Shown here in pieces: positions 36,471 to 47,512 of a DNA stretch of 64,000 nt. The stretch lies in NCBI RefSeq assembly GCF_000379425.1, contig NZ_KB902237.1:1-64000 (forward strand). The letters are read 5' to 3'. Each line of letters starts with the position of its first letter. Positions within the stretch are counted from its first letter, which is position 1. The notes below the pieces were generated by a model. The model saw nothing but the letters and a program-made list of their open reading frames with translations. It did not search any database and was not told the DNA's origin. The translations under genes and the position numbers were made by a program. This DNA comes from Corynebacterium lubricantis DSM 45231. GTDB lineage: Bacteria; Actinomycetota; Actinomycetes; Mycobacteriales; Mycobacteriaceae.

Positions 36471-36603
36471 TGAATTTTCACCGGCAGAACCAGTTGCACA
36501 ATTATGGAGTTGAGCTCAATTTAAGATTCAATCTGCCTCTTACTGCGACTTTAGTGCGCCGCAAGGGATTCGGAAAGTACTTCTCCCCCTCCCCCGAGGC
36601 CGT

Positions 36604-37362
36604 TTATAAAGCAGTTTCGTACGGGCTTGCTGCCATTTCGGACCCATCGCTGAGCTTGGTGACCTGGAAATCGTCGAAAAGCGTCGGTGCCTGCTCTTGT
36701 AAAATACGCAAACACGTTACTGCCAGAGTACGGATCTCAACGTCAGCGTGTTCGGCTGCGCGCGCCCCAATGAAATGGCGCCAGGTGCGGTAATTACCAC
36801 TGACAACGATGCGCGTTTCCGTGGCGTTCGGAAGAACGGCGCGGGCAGCCTGGCGGGCCTGCTTCTTGCGCAACAACGCGTTGGGTTCTTCTTCGAGGCG
36901 CTCCTCTAGGGCGTGCAACAGCTCTTCGTACACAAACCGCGACTCGTCGGCGGCGCGCAGGAAAAGCCGGTTGAGTTCCTCATCCTGGGCAATCAGCGGA
37001 GGCACGACGATCTCATTGGTCTCTGTTGGCACAAAGCGCTGCGATAACTGCGAAAACGAGAAGTGGCGGTGCCGAATCAGCTCGTGAGTTGCTGCCCGCG
37101 AAATGCCCCGAATGTACATGGTGGCGCTTGCATGCTCGAGAAGCGCGGTATGCCCCACCTCCATGATGTGCCTGAGATAGGACTCATTGGATTGGGTGTG
37201 CGGGTTTGGCTTGTCAAAGGTTTCATAGCAGGCGCGACCAGCGAATTCGACGAGTGCCTCAGAATCGGTGGCACTCTCGTCAGCACTCCAGTCGATGTCA
37301 GCGGGAGCGTTGAACTGGGTAGCGGCAATGAGTTTGACGTCGAGGTGTTTGACCTCTGCCAT
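36604..37362 (-). CDS. thyX: FAD-dependent thymidylate synthase
   Basis: 252 residues. The ThyX signature [13 protein letters not shown] (97-109) is present, with FAD-binding segments around [10 protein letters not shown] and [20 protein letters not shown]. ThyX makes dTMP from dUMP with methylene-tetrahydrofolate and FAD. It sits between dapA and dapB, as in C. glutamicum; 42 bases separate it from dapB. Confidence 0.95.
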   Translation of the reverse strand: MAEVKHLDVKLIAATQFNAPADIDWSADESATDSEALVEFAGRACYETFDKPNPHTQSNESYLRHIMEVGHTALLEHASATMYIRGISRAATHELIRHRHFSFSQLSQRFVPTETNEIVVPPLIAQDEELNRLFLRAADESRFVYEELLHALEERLEEEPNALLRKKQARQAARAVLPNATETRIVVSGNYRTWRHFIGARAAEHADVEIRTLAVTCLRILQEQAPTLFDDFQVTKLSDGSEMAASPYETAL

Positions 37363-37404
37363 AAAAGACCCTTTCTTTAAGGTGGATCTAGACGAAAGGC
37401 CCTT

Positions 37405-38677
<1,273 letters not shown>

Positions 38678-38681
<4 letters not shown>

Positions 38682-39820
38682 AGCGCAAGCAAATCCGCCC
38701 GCTCGTCCTCAGGCACCGTCGATCCCCCGGTTGCCCACACAAGGTGGGTACCGGGCAGATGGGCGAAAGCTCGGTGGCCTGCGAATCCGGCCGCCGCGGA
38801 CGGTTCAATAAATATTCCATGCGCGGCGTGGAAGCGCCGCATATCCTGCAGGAAGGTCTTATCGTGGGCCGTCACGCAGGCAGTGATGAGGCGTCGCATT
38901 CGCTTGCCGACGAAGGCGCTGGTCCTGCCTACTGCCAATCCGTCCGCGATGGTCCGTCCGTCCAGCCCGATATCGGCAACTGAGATCTCGTTGAACATTT
39001 GGGTGGCCATGCCCAGCAGCATCGAGGGTGCGTGCGTGGGTTCGACAAAGTAGCCGTGGACATTGTCGCCGAACTCGGTCTTCAACCCGAAGAGCACACC
39101 CCCTGGTCCTCCGCCAACGCCACAGGGCAGATAGACATGTAAGGGGTGCTCTGCATTGACCTCCACACCGTTGCGGCTCAGTTGCTCCTTGAGGCGACGC
39201 GCGGCGACTGCGTAGCCCAAAAATAGGTCGCGCGAATTTTCGTCGTCGATAAAGTACGTGTCTGGGTGTTGGGAGGCCTCCCGTGCGAATTCCACAGCAG
39301 CGGAGAAATCTCCGTCGTGTTCGATGACGGTGCAGCCCTTTTCACGCAGCAATTGTTTCTTCCATTCGCGGGCATCGCGGCTCATGTGGACCTCCACGTT
39401 GAAGCCAATCGCTGCCGACATAATTCCGATGGACAGCCCGAGGTTTCCCGTGGAGGCTACCGTGATTGTGTACTTGGAATACCACTCGGTGTCTCCCAGT
39501 GTTCCGCCTAAGTCCTCGGCGAGTTTCAACACCGCGTAGATCCCACCTCGGGCCTTGATGGACCCGCTGATGGGTAAGTGTGAATCAAGCTTGACCCACA
39601 CATTGCCGTACAGCATCAAAGGCGATTCGATGATCCCTTCCTCGGTATCGGGAAAGTTTTCCGCCAGCCATGGGGCCGCGCGAATCAGGAGCGCCTCGGC
39701 CTCGTCGATGTCCGCTTTGGTCAGGTCGTTGTCGGCCTGTGCGATCTGGAACGAGGAGAGGTCCGGGTTGATCCAGACCGTCGGTTGGGCGGCGCGAAGG
39801 TCGCTGAGAGTGGAAGCCAT
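38678..39820 (-). CDS. dsdA: D-serine dehydratase (short form)
   Basis: 380 residues, PLP fold type II. The DsdA motif LDSHLPISGSIKARGG contains the PLP Lys89; AVASTGNLGLSIGIMSA-like VASTGNLGLSIGI, FIDDENSRDLFLGY and CGVGGGPGGV also match. It converts D-serine to pyruvate and ammonia. E. coli DsdA is about 440 residues; this one lacks roughly 60, mainly in the segments ahead of the PLP Lys and ahead of the STGNLG loop, while catalytic motifs remain. Activity on D-serine is inferred from sequence likeness. Confidence 0.85.
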
Positions 39821-39902
39821 ATCCTAAGCCTACTTGCAACGATTCTCTTACGATTCCCCAGATCACCCTGTGAGATCGCGATGAAATCGTTAAAATTGCA
39901 CT

Positions 39903-40562
39903 ATGAAACAGAAGTCACTTGCGTTGATCGCTCTCCCACTGGTTACGGGTTTGGTGTTGGCGGGTTGCTCCGATAGTGGCAACGAGCAAGCAGCAGGCAC
40001 AACCACCAGCACGGTCCAAACAACTGTTGAGTCCAACGTGGATTCAGCCAACGGCACGACCTCGGCGTCGCAGACCAGCACGGGTGAGGCTGCGCCGACG
40101 ACGACAAATACCGATACTCGGATGCTGGGCACCGCAGTGACCGGTTCAACGTCGTTTACGGAACCCCCGCTTGCCGAACTCGTCATTAAAGACGTCAGGG
40201 TTGCCAGCCATAATGGCTTCGACCGCGTGGTCTTTGAATACGAGGGCACGGGAAGTCCCGGCTACCATGCTGGCTACACCGACGAACCCCGCCAACAGGC
40301 CTCCGGTTACCCTGTGGAAGTTGCTGGCCAGGCTTACCTCGAGCTGATGATCCACGGCACCCCGATGGGGATGGGCGACCCGAATAGTCAATGGGTCCAA
40401 CCCGGTCCGTGGGACTTGAAGGCGGGCAATATCGCCGGAGTTTCCCACGGTGCCGTCTTTGAAGGCGACACTCAGGTATTCATCGGGCTTGATAAGCAGC
40501 GCCCCTACTCCGTGACCATCTTGGAGAACCCGACGCGCGTGGTTGTCGACATCGAAGATTAG
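39903..40562 (+). CDS. Lipoprotein with AMIN-like domain
   Basis: 219 residues. A lipoprotein signal (MKQKSLALIALPLVTGLVLAGC, lipobox LAGC, Cys22 approx.) is followed by a Thr/Ser-rich spacer of about 55 residues. A globular domain with beta strands comes next (DVRVASHNGFDRVVFEYEG, DKQRPYSVTILENPTRVVVDIED). It resembles the AMIN-like cell-wall-associated domain of actinobacterial lipoproteins. Probably anchored outside the membrane; role unknown. Confidence 0.85.
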   Translation: MKQKSLALIALPLVTGLVLAGCSDSGNEQAAGTTTSTVQTTVESNVDSANGTTSASQTSTGEAAPTTTNTDTRMLGTAVTGSTSFTEPPLAELVIKDVRVASHNGFDRVVFEYEGTGSPGYHAGYTDEPRQQASGYPVEVAGQAYLELMIHGTPMGMGDPNSQWVQPGPWDLKAGNIAGVSHGAVFEGDTQVFIGLDKQRPYSVTILENPTRVVVDIED

Positions 40563-40572
40563 CCAGAGACAC

Positions 40573-40608
40573 AAAAACTGGCCCGGAGAAGAATCCGGGC
40601 CAGTTTTT
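40573..40608. terminator. Terminator between the lipoprotein gene and pnp
   Basis: Perfect 15-bp stem AAAAACTGGCCCGGA / TCCGGGCCAGTTTTT with a six-base loop, flanked by A and T runs. It can end both convergent transcripts. Confidence 0.92.
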
Positions 40609-40628
40609 CGTCGTCAAGCGAAATGCTC

Positions 40629-42896
40629 TTAATCGTCCTTGACTGGAACCAGCGAAATCTTGCCGCGGTTGTCCACGTCCGCGATCTCCACCTGGATCTT
40701 GTCGCCGACGTTGACCACGTCCTCGACCTTGTCAATGCGCTTGCCATCGCCGAGCTTGGAGATGTGGATCAAGCCGTCGCGGCCCGGGGTCAGGGACACG
40801 AATGCGCCGAAGGCGACCGTCTTCACAACGGCGCCCAGGAAACGCTCGCCGACCTTAGGCAGCTGAGGGTTCGCAATCGCGTTGATCTTGGCGATCGCGG
40901 CATCAGCTTCCTCACCGGTGGCTGCCGAGACGAACACGGTGCCGTCGTCCTCGATGGAGACGTCCGCGCCGGTGTCCTCGGTGATCTGGTTGATGGTCTT
41001 GCCCTTGGGGCCGATGACCTCACCGATCTTGGACACGGGGACGTTGACCGTGGTGATCTTTGGAGCCAGTGGGCTCATCTCGTCGGGTCCGTCGATGACC
41101 TCTGCCATGGTCTCCAGGATCGCGTCACGGGCGTCCTTGGCCTGGTTCAACGCATCGGAGAGCACCTGGGATGGGATGCCGTCGAGCTTGGTGTCCAGCT
41201 GCAGCGCGGTGATGAACTCGGAGGTACCTGCGACCTTGAAGTCCATGTCGCCGAACGCATCCTCTGCGCCGAGGATATCGGTGAGAGCAACGTACTCGGT
41301 CTCGCCGTTGACCTCGCCAGAGACGAGGCCCATAGCGATACCAGCAACCGGAGCCTTCAGTGGAACACCTGCGTTGTACAGCGCCAGAGTCGACGCACAG
41401 ACAGAGCCCATGGAGGTGGAACCGTTGGAACCCAGCGCCTCAGAGACCTGGCGGATCGTGTACGGGAACTCCTCGCGGGAAGGAATCACTGGGGTCAGGG
41501 CGCGCTCGGCGAGAGCACCGTGGCCGATTTCGCGGCGCTTCGGGGAGCCCACACGACCGGTCTCACCAGTGGAGTATGGCGGGAAGTTGTAGTGGTGGAT
41601 GTAGCGCTTGGACTTCTGCGGGTGCAGGGAATCCAGCTGCTGCTCCATCTTGAGCATGTCCAGGGTGGTCACGCCGAGGATCTGGGTCTCGCCGCGCTCG
41701 AAGAGAGCGGAACCGTGGGCGCGTGGAACGAGGTCCACTTCGACACCAAGGTCGCGGATGTCCGTGGTGCCACGGCCATCGATGCGGTACTCCTCGGTGA
41801 GGATCTTGTTGCGCACAACGTCCTTCATCACGGCGTTGTAGGCGGCGCGGATCTGCTTGGAAGCATCCTCGAACTCGTCCTCGAACTGGCCGAGAAGCTG
41901 TGCTTCGACCTGCTCCATGTGCGCATTCGTGGCATCGTCGCGGTCGGCCTTGCCGGCGATGGTCATCAGGGAGCCGAGCTTCTTGCGGGAAGCCTTCTCC
42001 ACGGCCTTGAACACCTCGTCGGTGTAGGACGGGAAGAGTGGGAACTCCTGTGGCTCGCGGGCTGCGCGCTCAGCAAGGCCAGCCTGTGCCTCGCACAAGG
42101 TCTTGATGAATGGCTTTGCAGCCTCAAGGCCTTCGGAGACAACGGATTCGGTTGGAGCTGGTGCGCCGCCGGCGACCTGCTCGACAACGTTCGAGCCTGC
42201 GCCTGCCTCGACCATCATGATGGCAACATCTTCCACAGACTTGTTGCCGCGCTTGCGGGTAACAATGCGACCTGCGACAACCATCTCGAAGAGAGCGCGC
42301 TCGTGCTGGGTGTGGTTCGGGAATGCGACCCACTCGCCTTCTGGGTGCTTATCGTCAGCGATCAGCGCCATGCGCACGCCACCGACAGGGCCAGAAACTG
42401 GCAGGCCGGAGAGCTGGGTTGCAGCAGAAGCGCCGTTAATAGCAACGACGTCGTAGTAATCCTCTGGGTTCTGCGACATGACGGTGATGACAACCTGGAC
42501 CTCGTTGCGCAGGCCCTTGACGAAGGTTGGGCGCAGAGGACGGTCAATCAGACGGCAAGCGAGGATGGCTTCGGTGGAAGGGCGACCTTCACGACGAAAG
42601 AACCCACCTGGAATCTGACCTGCCGCGTACATCCGCTCTTCGACGTCAACGGTGAGCGGGAAGAAATCAAAACCCTCGCGAGGGTTGTTCGAGGCAGTGG
42701 TGGTGGCCAACAACATGTTGTCGTCGTCCAAGTATGTGGTCACGGAGCCGCCTGCCTGGCGGGCGAGCTGACCGGTTTCAAAACGAATGGTGCGTGTACC
42801 GAAATCGCCATTATCGATGGTGGCGACGGCTTCGGTGATTCCGTAGTCCTCGTCTACATGAAAATCGACGGAGTTTTTCGGAGTATGGTTGCTCAA
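40629..42896 (-). CDS. pnp: Polynucleotide phosphorylase
   Basis: 755 residues: two RNase PH domains around a helical region, a KH domain at about residue 625 ([16 protein letters not shown]) and an S1 domain at the end. PNPase degrades RNA from 3' ends with phosphate. The start is TTG ([11 protein letters not shown]); AAGGGA lies seven bases upstream and no in-frame ATG or GTG precedes it closely. A strong extended -10 promoter is at 42971-42999. Confidence 0.95.
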   Translation of the reverse strand: MSNHTPKNSVDFHVDEDYGITEAVATIDNGDFGTRTIRFETGQLARQAGGSVTTYLDDDNMLLATTTASNNPREGFDFFPLTVDVEERMYAAGQIPGGFFRREGRPSTEAILACRLIDRPLRPTFVKGLRNEVQVVITVMSQNPEDYYDVVAINGASAATQLSGLPVSGPVGGVRMALIADDKHPEGEWVAFPNHTQHERALFEMVVAGRIVTRKRGNKSVEDVAIMMVEAGAGSNVVEQVAGGAPAPTESVVSEGLEAAKPFIKTLCEAQAGLAERAAREPQEFPLFPSYTDEVFKAVEKASRKKLGSLMTIAGKADRDDATNAHMEQVEAQLLGQFEDEFEDASKQIRAAYNAVMKDVVRNKILTEEYRIDGRGTTDIRDLGVEVDLVPRAHGSALFERGETQILGVTTLDMLKMEQQLDSLHPQKSKRYIHHYNFPPYSTGETGRVGSPKRREIGHGALAERALTPVIPSREEFPYTIRQVSEALGSNGSTSMGSVCASTLALYNAGVPLKAPVAGIAMGLVSGEVNGETEYVALTDILGAEDAFGDMDFKVAGTSEFITALQLDTKLDGIPSQVLSDALNQAKDARDAILETMAEVIDGPDEMSPLAPKITTVNVPVSKIGEVIGPKGKTINQITEDTGADVSIEDDGTVFVSAATGEEADAAIAKINAIANPQLPKVGERFLGAVVKTVAFGAFVSLTPGRDGLIHISKLGDGKRIDKVEDVVNVGDKIQVEIADVDNRGKISLVPVKDD

Positions 42897-42900
42897 ATGG

Positions 42901-42999
42901 ATCCCTTTCCTTGGGGTTAATCCCGGCGATCATCGGTGTCGCCGAATAGTGAACTTTTGCAACTCGCGTCATTTTAGCAGGCAGCGCACCTATTGGCCA
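42901..42999 (-). promoter_or_regulatory. pnp: pnp promoter and structured leader
   Basis: On the minus strand, extended -10 TGCTAAAAT (42979-42971) follows a weak -35 TGGCCA (42999-42994) with 17-bp spacing. The transcript then contains a hairpin with CGGCGA (42944-42939) pairing TCGCCG (42929-42924), and a small GGG/CCC hairpin just before the ribosome site. Actinobacterial pnp leaders are known to carry a conserved structure; whether this one is that motif needs covariance comparison. Confidence 0.6.
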
Positions 43000-43011
43000 G
43001 TTCAACTACCG

Positions 43012-44097
43012 CTAGTATCGGAACACGGCTCCGACCCCGTGTCCTCCGGCCAGCTCCGGCACCACGTCGATCACGCCACGATTGATCAAGGTATGTGCAA
43101 TCGCCGCATCAAGGTCTTCTGCGCGTGCGGTCTCCTCAAGCACTCGTTCGGCAAGAACCAGAGTTGCCACGCGTCCTGCAGCGGAGTCCTGGCTGATCAG
43201 CGCCGGGTCATTGGTGGCTAGGCCGGTGCCGAGCGCCTGCTCAACCTGGCCCACCAGATCGTCGTGAAGCTTTTTATTCTCTTTGGCGACAATGGGCCAC
43301 GCCGCCTCGTGGAGTTGGACCTCGCTGAGGTGATCGGGGTTGCCGGAGACGACGTCGTCGAGGAGGGTGACGTTGTTGAGGTAGCTGCTGATCGCTCCGC
43401 GGTATTCATCGACCGTGGCCAGCACCAATGGGCGGCCATCGCCGGTAAAGCGCTTTTCTATTGCCTTGCCCACGGCTTGGAGGAATCCGTTGAGCACGTT
43501 GTAGTCGCGGGGGCCGTGTCCGTGCGCACCGGAGAGCTCGCTGCTTTGGTGTTGCAGCTGCGGCTCGCGGGTCGAGACTCCTTCGACATCGTCGGAGGAC
43601 TCAGGGAGCTCACCTAAAGGTAACTCCGTGATCGTGGCGCGGTCGGCGGCAAATAGGCGCACCTTGTTGCGGCTCATGGCGAGCAGCAGGAATTCGAGGT
43701 CCGAGGTAACAAGCGGGAGCAGCGGTCGCAGGTTGGGGTGATCACCGACGCTCACCTGCGGCAAGTAGTCGCGATCGACGCGGAAGTAGCGCGCGTGCCC
43801 GGGCTGAACGTAAATGGCCAGGCCGTCACACTGGGACTGCCAGAATCGATCGGAGTTGGCCAGCGTTTCCACCGGCGCAAGCAACGCTTCGGCATCGGTT
43901 TCGGGATAGCGCTCGGCGAGGCGTTCCCGCGCTTGCCCCAGAAGTGGCCGCAAGCGCTGGGAGTCGGTGAATGTTTCGGGACCGCCGCGGTGGGTGGGAA
44001 TCACGAAGGAAACCGCAGGGCCGGGCTGCCGTGCCAGGCCACGCAGATCATCGTGCCGAATAGGGTCGGAATTCTTGATGATGTTTTTGGTGTCCAT
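43012..44097 (-). CDS. baeRF3-type release-factor homologue (putative)
   Basis: 361 residues. The N-terminal block VSFVIPTHRGGPETF, then the segment NKVRLFAADRATITELPLGELPES, and the C-terminal GGHGVGAVFRY resemble the bacterial archaeo-eukaryotic release-factor families (baeRF3 group). These proteins carry an eRF1-like fold and are thought to bind ribosomes under stress or hydrolyse peptidyl-tRNA. No GGQ motif is seen. It sits between pnp and rpsO, two genes that are neighbours in C. glutamicum, so it looks inserted. The rpsO terminator lies upstream of this gene. The assignment is moderately sure. Confidence 0.72.
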   Translation of the reverse strand: MDTKNIIKNSDPIRHDDLRGLARQPGPAVSFVIPTHRGGPETFTDSQRLRPLLGQARERLAERYPETDAEALLAPVETLANSDRFWQSQCDGLAIYVQPGHARYFRVDRDYLPQVSVGDHPNLRPLLPLVTSDLEFLLLAMSRNKVRLFAADRATITELPLGELPESSDDVEGVSTREPQLQHQSSELSGAHGHGPRDYNVLNGFLQAVGKAIEKRFTGDGRPLVLATVDEYRGAISSYLNNVTLLDDVVSGNPDHLSEVQLHEAAWPIVAKENKKLHDDLVGQVEQALGTGLATNDPALISQDSAAGRVATLVLAERVLEETARAEDLDAAIAHTLINRGVIDVVPELAGGHGVGAVFRY

Positions 44098-44120
44098 AGT
44101 TCAACCCTACTAAATTCATA

Positions 44121-44152
44121 AGAAAAGCCGCCTCCCTTTTGGGAGACGGCTT
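44121..44152 (-). terminator. Terminator after rpsO
   Basis: On the minus strand AAGCCGTCTCCC pairs with GGGAGGCGGCTT (one G-U pair), loop AAAA, followed by TTCTT. It lies 17 bases past the rpsO stop. Confidence 0.85.
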
Positions 44153-44168
44153 ACACGCAGGGCTTCGC

Positions 44169-44438
44169 TTAGCGACGAAGGCCCAGGCGGGAGATCAGAT
44201 CGCGGTAACGCTCAACGTTGTTCTCAGCCAAGTACTTCAGCATGGAACGACGGCGACCCACCATCAGCAGCAGACCACGACGGGAGTGGTGATCGTGCTT
44301 ATGGAACTTCAGGTGCTCGGTCAGGGTGTTGATGCGCGAGGTCAGCAGTGCAACCTGTGCCTCTGGGGAACCGGTGTCAGTCTCGTGAACGCCGTACTCC
44401 TTGAGGATTTCAGCCTTCTTCTCAGTGCTCAATGCCAT
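44169..44438 (-). CDS. rpsO: 30S ribosomal protein S15
   Basis: 89 residues, the four-helix S15. The 16S rRNA-contact signature [19 protein letters not shown] is intact, as is the C-terminal LGLRR. S15 nucleates the platform of the small subunit. ATG preceded by AAGGAG. The leader contains interleaved complementary segments suggesting a pseudoknot (see 44462-44543). Between it and the nucleoside hydrolase there is a 145-base gap. Confidence 0.96.
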   Translation of the reverse strand: MALSTEKKAEILKEYGVHETDTGSPEAQVALLTSRINTLTEHLKFHKHDHHSRRGLLLMVGRRRSMLKYLAENNVERYRDLISRLGLRR

Positions 44439-44461
44439 GAGGGTACTCCTTGTTTATTTCA

Positions 44462-44543
44462 GTCCACATTCATCGGAAAAGTCTTTGTGCTGCGTTTACC
44501 GCTGTGGACCACAGTAAGAATGCAACAGACCTTGAAAGACTTT
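44462..44543 (-). promoter_or_regulatory. rpsO: rpsO leader with interleaved pairing (pseudoknot candidate)
   Basis: On the minus strand the order is AAAGTCTTT (44543-44535), GTCCACA (44509-44503), AAAGACTTT (44486-44478), TGTGGAC (44468-44462). The first and third segments pair perfectly (9 bp), the second and fourth pair perfectly (7 bp), so the two helices interlock. It ends about 8 bases before the AAGGAG of rpsO. S15 represses its own mRNA through leader structures in several phyla; that this one does so is inference. Confidence 0.6.
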
Positions 44544-44583
44544 ACGCGATGGGTACCGGTTTAACCAAAAACTACCGGGCCGA

Positions 44584-45531
44584 TTACTTGGCCAGGGCTG
44601 TCAGACGCGCCATGAACTCGTCGACAAAGCGCTCTGCATCAACGGCGACAGCAACCTTGGCGGTCTTGATCGGATCGTTGAGGCGCTCTTCGTCGGCGAT
44701 GGTGCGACCGCGGGTGCAGCCTTCCACGTCCGTCTTCATGTTGACGTCGATGGTGGTGACCAGCGATGGATCGACTGCGACTGCGACGGCCAGTGGGTCG
44801 TGCAGGCCACAGCCCCCGAGGTGAGGAGAGGTGGTCTCGTAGGCCTTGATGTAGTAATCGGTGGCGGTGGCGAGGAAATCGCCGCCCGGGGTACCCAGTG
44901 CGTGCCACTTCGCGGTGTGCTCGGAGGTCAACAGGGTCTGCAGAGTGACATCCAGGCCAATCATGGTGACGTCCTTGGCCCGCTGGAAAAGCAGGTCGGT
45001 TGCCTCTGGGTCCTGGTTGACGTTCGCCTCTGCCCAAGCGGAGACGTTGCCCGGTACGGTCAGCGCGCCACCCATCATGACGATGTGGGCGTTCTCGGCG
45101 AAGGATTCATCTGCTTCGATAGCAGCTGCGATGGTGGTGGATGGGCCGGTAGGCACAATCACCAGGTCATCGCCGTACTTGCGTACCGATTCCACGAGGA
45201 AGTCAATGGCGGACTTGCGCTCTACGTGGCGCTTTGGCTCAGGCAGCTTTGCCTCGCCGATGCCGTTGCGTCCGTGGATGAACTCGGAGATTTCCAGAAC
45301 CTCGAAGGAGTCACGCTTGCGTGCGTGATCTGGGCCAGCGAACACTGGGACGTCGTCGCGGCCGAAGAGCTCGAGGATTGCCAGGCTGTTGCGCACACCC
45401 GTCTCAACGAGGACGTTGCCGTAGGTGCCTGTGACACCGATGAGGTCGAGCTCCTCGGACCCCAAAGCGTAGGCCAGGGCCAGCGTGTCGTCGACACCCG
45501 TGTCGAGATCGAGAATGATCTTTCGTGCCAT
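44584..45531 (-). CDS. iunH: Inosine-uridine preferring nucleoside hydrolase
   Basis: 315 residues. The calcium-binding signature DLDTGVDD is at the N-terminus, with VPTGPSTTIAAAIE and GGCGLHDPLAVAVA, the second metal and base-site segments. The enzyme splits purine and pyrimidine ribonucleosides into base and ribose for salvage. The ATG is preceded by AAGGAG. It is adjacent to ribF on the same strand with an 80-base gap. Confidence 0.92.
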   Translation of the reverse strand: MARKIILDLDTGVDDTLALAYALGSEELDLIGVTGTYGNVLVETGVRNSLAILELFGRDDVPVFAGPDHARKRDSFEVLEISEFIHGRNGIGEAKLPEPKRHVERKSAIDFLVESVRKYGDDLVIVPTGPSTTIAAAIEADESFAENAHIVMMGGALTVPGNVSAWAEANVNQDPEATDLLFQRAKDVTMIGLDVTLQTLLTSEHTAKWHALGTPGGDFLATATDYYIKAYETTSPHLGGCGLHDPLAVAVAVDPSLVTTIDVNMKTDVEGCTRGRTIADEERLNDPIKTAKVAVAVDAERFVDEFMARLTALAK

Positions 45532-45610
45532 ATGGCAGTTATCTCCTTAAAAGAAATGTGAAAGTAAATCCGGCAGTCAATTAAAGCCAAGACGTTACTG
45601 TAGACCTATT

Positions 45611-46588
45611 TTAGGAATTAAGTCCAAGTACGGTACGCGTTTTCTGTACATCGTTGGACATATTCTCCAGCAATTCGTCGACAGAATGGAATTTCACCAT
45701 GTCACGGACCTTTTCTACGAACTCCACCGTGGCCATGCGACCATATAAGTCGGCCTTTTGATCCAGGATGAACGATTCCACTGAGCGCTCGTTATCCCCA
45801 AATGTGGGGTTCGTGCCAATCGAGATCGCCGTCGGGTACTTCACCCCAGGGACCATGTCTCCATCGATCGGCCCCTTCTCCTCGCCGTCCACGATGGTGA
45901 TCCAGCCCGCATACACACCGTCGGCCGGGAGCGCTTCGGACTCGGAGAAATATTGGTTGGCGGTGGGATACCCAAGCTCTGTCCCTCCACGCCCCGCACC
46001 GTGTTCGACCTCACCGGTCACCGTGAAGTTGCGGCCTAATGCCTGAGCTGCCACGTCCGCATTACCGGAGCTGAGCTGTTCGCGAATATATGTCGAACAC
46101 ACCCGCTGGCCTTCCTCGACCAAAAGCTCCACCACGGTCACGTCCACGCCATATTGCGAGCCGAGTTCCCGCATGGTCTCAGCGGTGCCCGCGCCTTGGG
46201 CGCCGAAGGTGAAGTTCTCCCCCACCACCACGTGGGTTGCCTTCAGCGTGTTCACTAGGACGCAGCGGAAATAGTCCTCAGGCAATTCGCCAGCGAGTTC
46301 CTTAGTGAAGTCAATGATCAGCATGTGATCGACCCCGAAGGATTCTAATAGCGCGGCGCGGTCCTGCAAGGAGGTCAGCGTCGTCGGGGTGCGCTCGGGG
46401 GCAAATACCTCGATCGGGTGCGGATCAAAGGTCATCACAACGCTCTCGTGACCACCCTGACGTGCTAATTCCACTGCCTGCTTAATCAGCCGCTGGTGTC
46501 CCCTGTGCACTCCGTCGAAAACACCGATGGTCACCACGGTGCGCCCGGGCAACTCGGGAACTGCATCTAGTCCGTACCAAATATCCAC
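45611..46588 (-). CDS. ribF: Bifunctional riboflavin kinase / FMN adenylyltransferase
   Basis: 325 residues. The N-terminal FAD synthetase half has GVFDGVHRGHQRLI (HxGH-type nucleotide motif) and GENFTFGAQGAG. The C-terminal kinase half has GYPTANQYF and SIGTNPTFGDNERSVESFI. It makes FMN and FAD from riboflavin. Start is GTG at 46588, seven bases after TAATCT on the minus strand, so the message is probably leaderless. Divergent from truB across 30 bases. Confidence 0.94.
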   Translation of the reverse strand: MDIWYGLDAVPELPGRTVVTIGVFDGVHRGHQRLIKQAVELARQGGHESVVMTFDPHPIEVFAPERTPTTLTSLQDRAALLESFGVDHMLIIDFTKELAGELPEDYFRCVLVNTLKATHVVVGENFTFGAQGAGTAETMRELGSQYGVDVTVVELLVEEGQRVCSTYIREQLSSGNADVAAQALGRNFTVTGEVEHGAGRGGTELGYPTANQYFSESEALPADGVYAGWITIVDGEEKGPIDGDMVPGVKYPTAISIGTNPTFGDNERSVESFILDQKADLYGRMATVEFVEKVRDMVKFHSVDELLENMSNDVQKTRTVLGLNS

Positions 46589-46595
46589 GTTTTAA

Positions 46596-46610
46596 AGATT
46601 ACGGCATAGT
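46596..46610. promoter_or_regulatory. Overlapping divergent promoters of ribF and truB
   Basis: The two start codons are only 30 bases apart (46589-46618). The -10-like TAATCT on the minus strand (46601-46596) is seven bases from the ribF GTG; CATAGT on the plus strand (46605-46610) is eight bases from the truB ATG. Both transcripts would begin at the start codon, giving leaderless mRNAs. Confidence 0.55.
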
Positions 46611-46618
46611 GTTGAAAT

Positions 46619-47512
46619 ATGACCGATCCCCTAATTGATTCCGGCATTGTGGTGGTAGACAAGCCGGGCGGCATGACAAGCCACGACGTCGTCTCCCGCC
46701 TGCGCCGCTTCTTCAAAACGAAGAAGGTCGGCCACGCCGGCACCCTCGATCCCATGGCCACCGGCGTGCTGGTGCTGGGTATTGGGCGTGGCACCAAGCT
46801 GCTCGCCCATTTCGTTGCCCACGACAAGACGTATGCGGCGACCATCCGGCTCGGCCAGGCCACCACCACCGAGGATGCGGAAGGTGAGCTGGTCAGTGAG
46901 GCAGATGCGTCGTCGCTAAGCGACGATGCCCTGCGCACCGCCATCGGCGAGCTGACTGGCACCATCATGCAGGTCCCGTCGAAGGTATCTGCGATTAAGG
47001 TCAACGGGCGTCGCGCGCACGAGCTGGTGCGCGAGGGTGTCGAGTTTGAGCTCGATCCGCGCGAGATCACGGTGTTTAGCTTCGATGTGTTAGACATTCG
47101 TCGCCACGGGAGCCTCGTGGATGTGGACGTGCGCGTGCACTGTTCCTCGGGCACATATATCCGCGCGATCGCGCGCGACCTCGGCGCGAAGCTCGGCGTG
47201 GGTGGGCATTTGATCGCTTTGCGACGAGAGACTGTCGGCTCCTTCACCCTCGATTCCGCCCGCACGCTCGAGCAGTTGGAGGAGGCGCCGGAGTTTTCCA
47301 TGAGCCTGGATGAGGCGATGCAGCGCGCCTGGCCCACCTTCGATGTCACCGCCGCGGAATACGAGGCGCTGGCGATGGGCAAATGGCTCGAGCCGCACGG
47401 CCTCGAAGGAGTCCAGGCCGCGGTGGGGCCCGATGGGCGCGTGGTTGCCTTGGTGGCCGAAAAGGGCAAGCGCCTGTCTACCGTGTTCGTGGCCAGGCCG
47501 TCGACCTTATAG
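46619..47512 (+). CDS. truB: tRNA pseudouridine(55) synthase
   Basis: 297 residues. The catalytic Asp44 lies in GHAGTLDPMATGVL. The KPGGMTSHDVV motif and the thumb/PUA-like C-terminal region are seen. It makes pseudouridine 55 in the T loop of tRNAs. The end overlaps pptT by six bases. Most likely leaderless. Confidence 0.95.
   Translation: MTDPLIDSGIVVVDKPGGMTSHDVVSRLRRFFKTKKVGHAGTLDPMATGVLVLGIGRGTKLLAHFVAHDKTYAATIRLGQATTTEDAEGELVSEADASSLSDDALRTAIGELTGTIMQVPSKVSAIKVNGRRAHELVREGVEFELDPREITVFSFDVLDIRRHGSLVDVDVRVHCSSGTYIRAIARDLGAKLGVGGHLIALRRETVGSFTLDSARTLEQLEEAPEFSMSLDEAMQRAWPTFDVTAAEYEALAMGKWLEPHGLEGVQAAVGPDGRVVALVAEKGKRLSTVFVARPSTL

Noticed and set aside
40623..42920. A long open frame (765 codons) on the strand opposite pnp
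   Set aside because: It is in perfect register with the highly expressed, GC-rich pnp gene, has no family motif and no ribosome site. Such antisense frames arise from codon bias.
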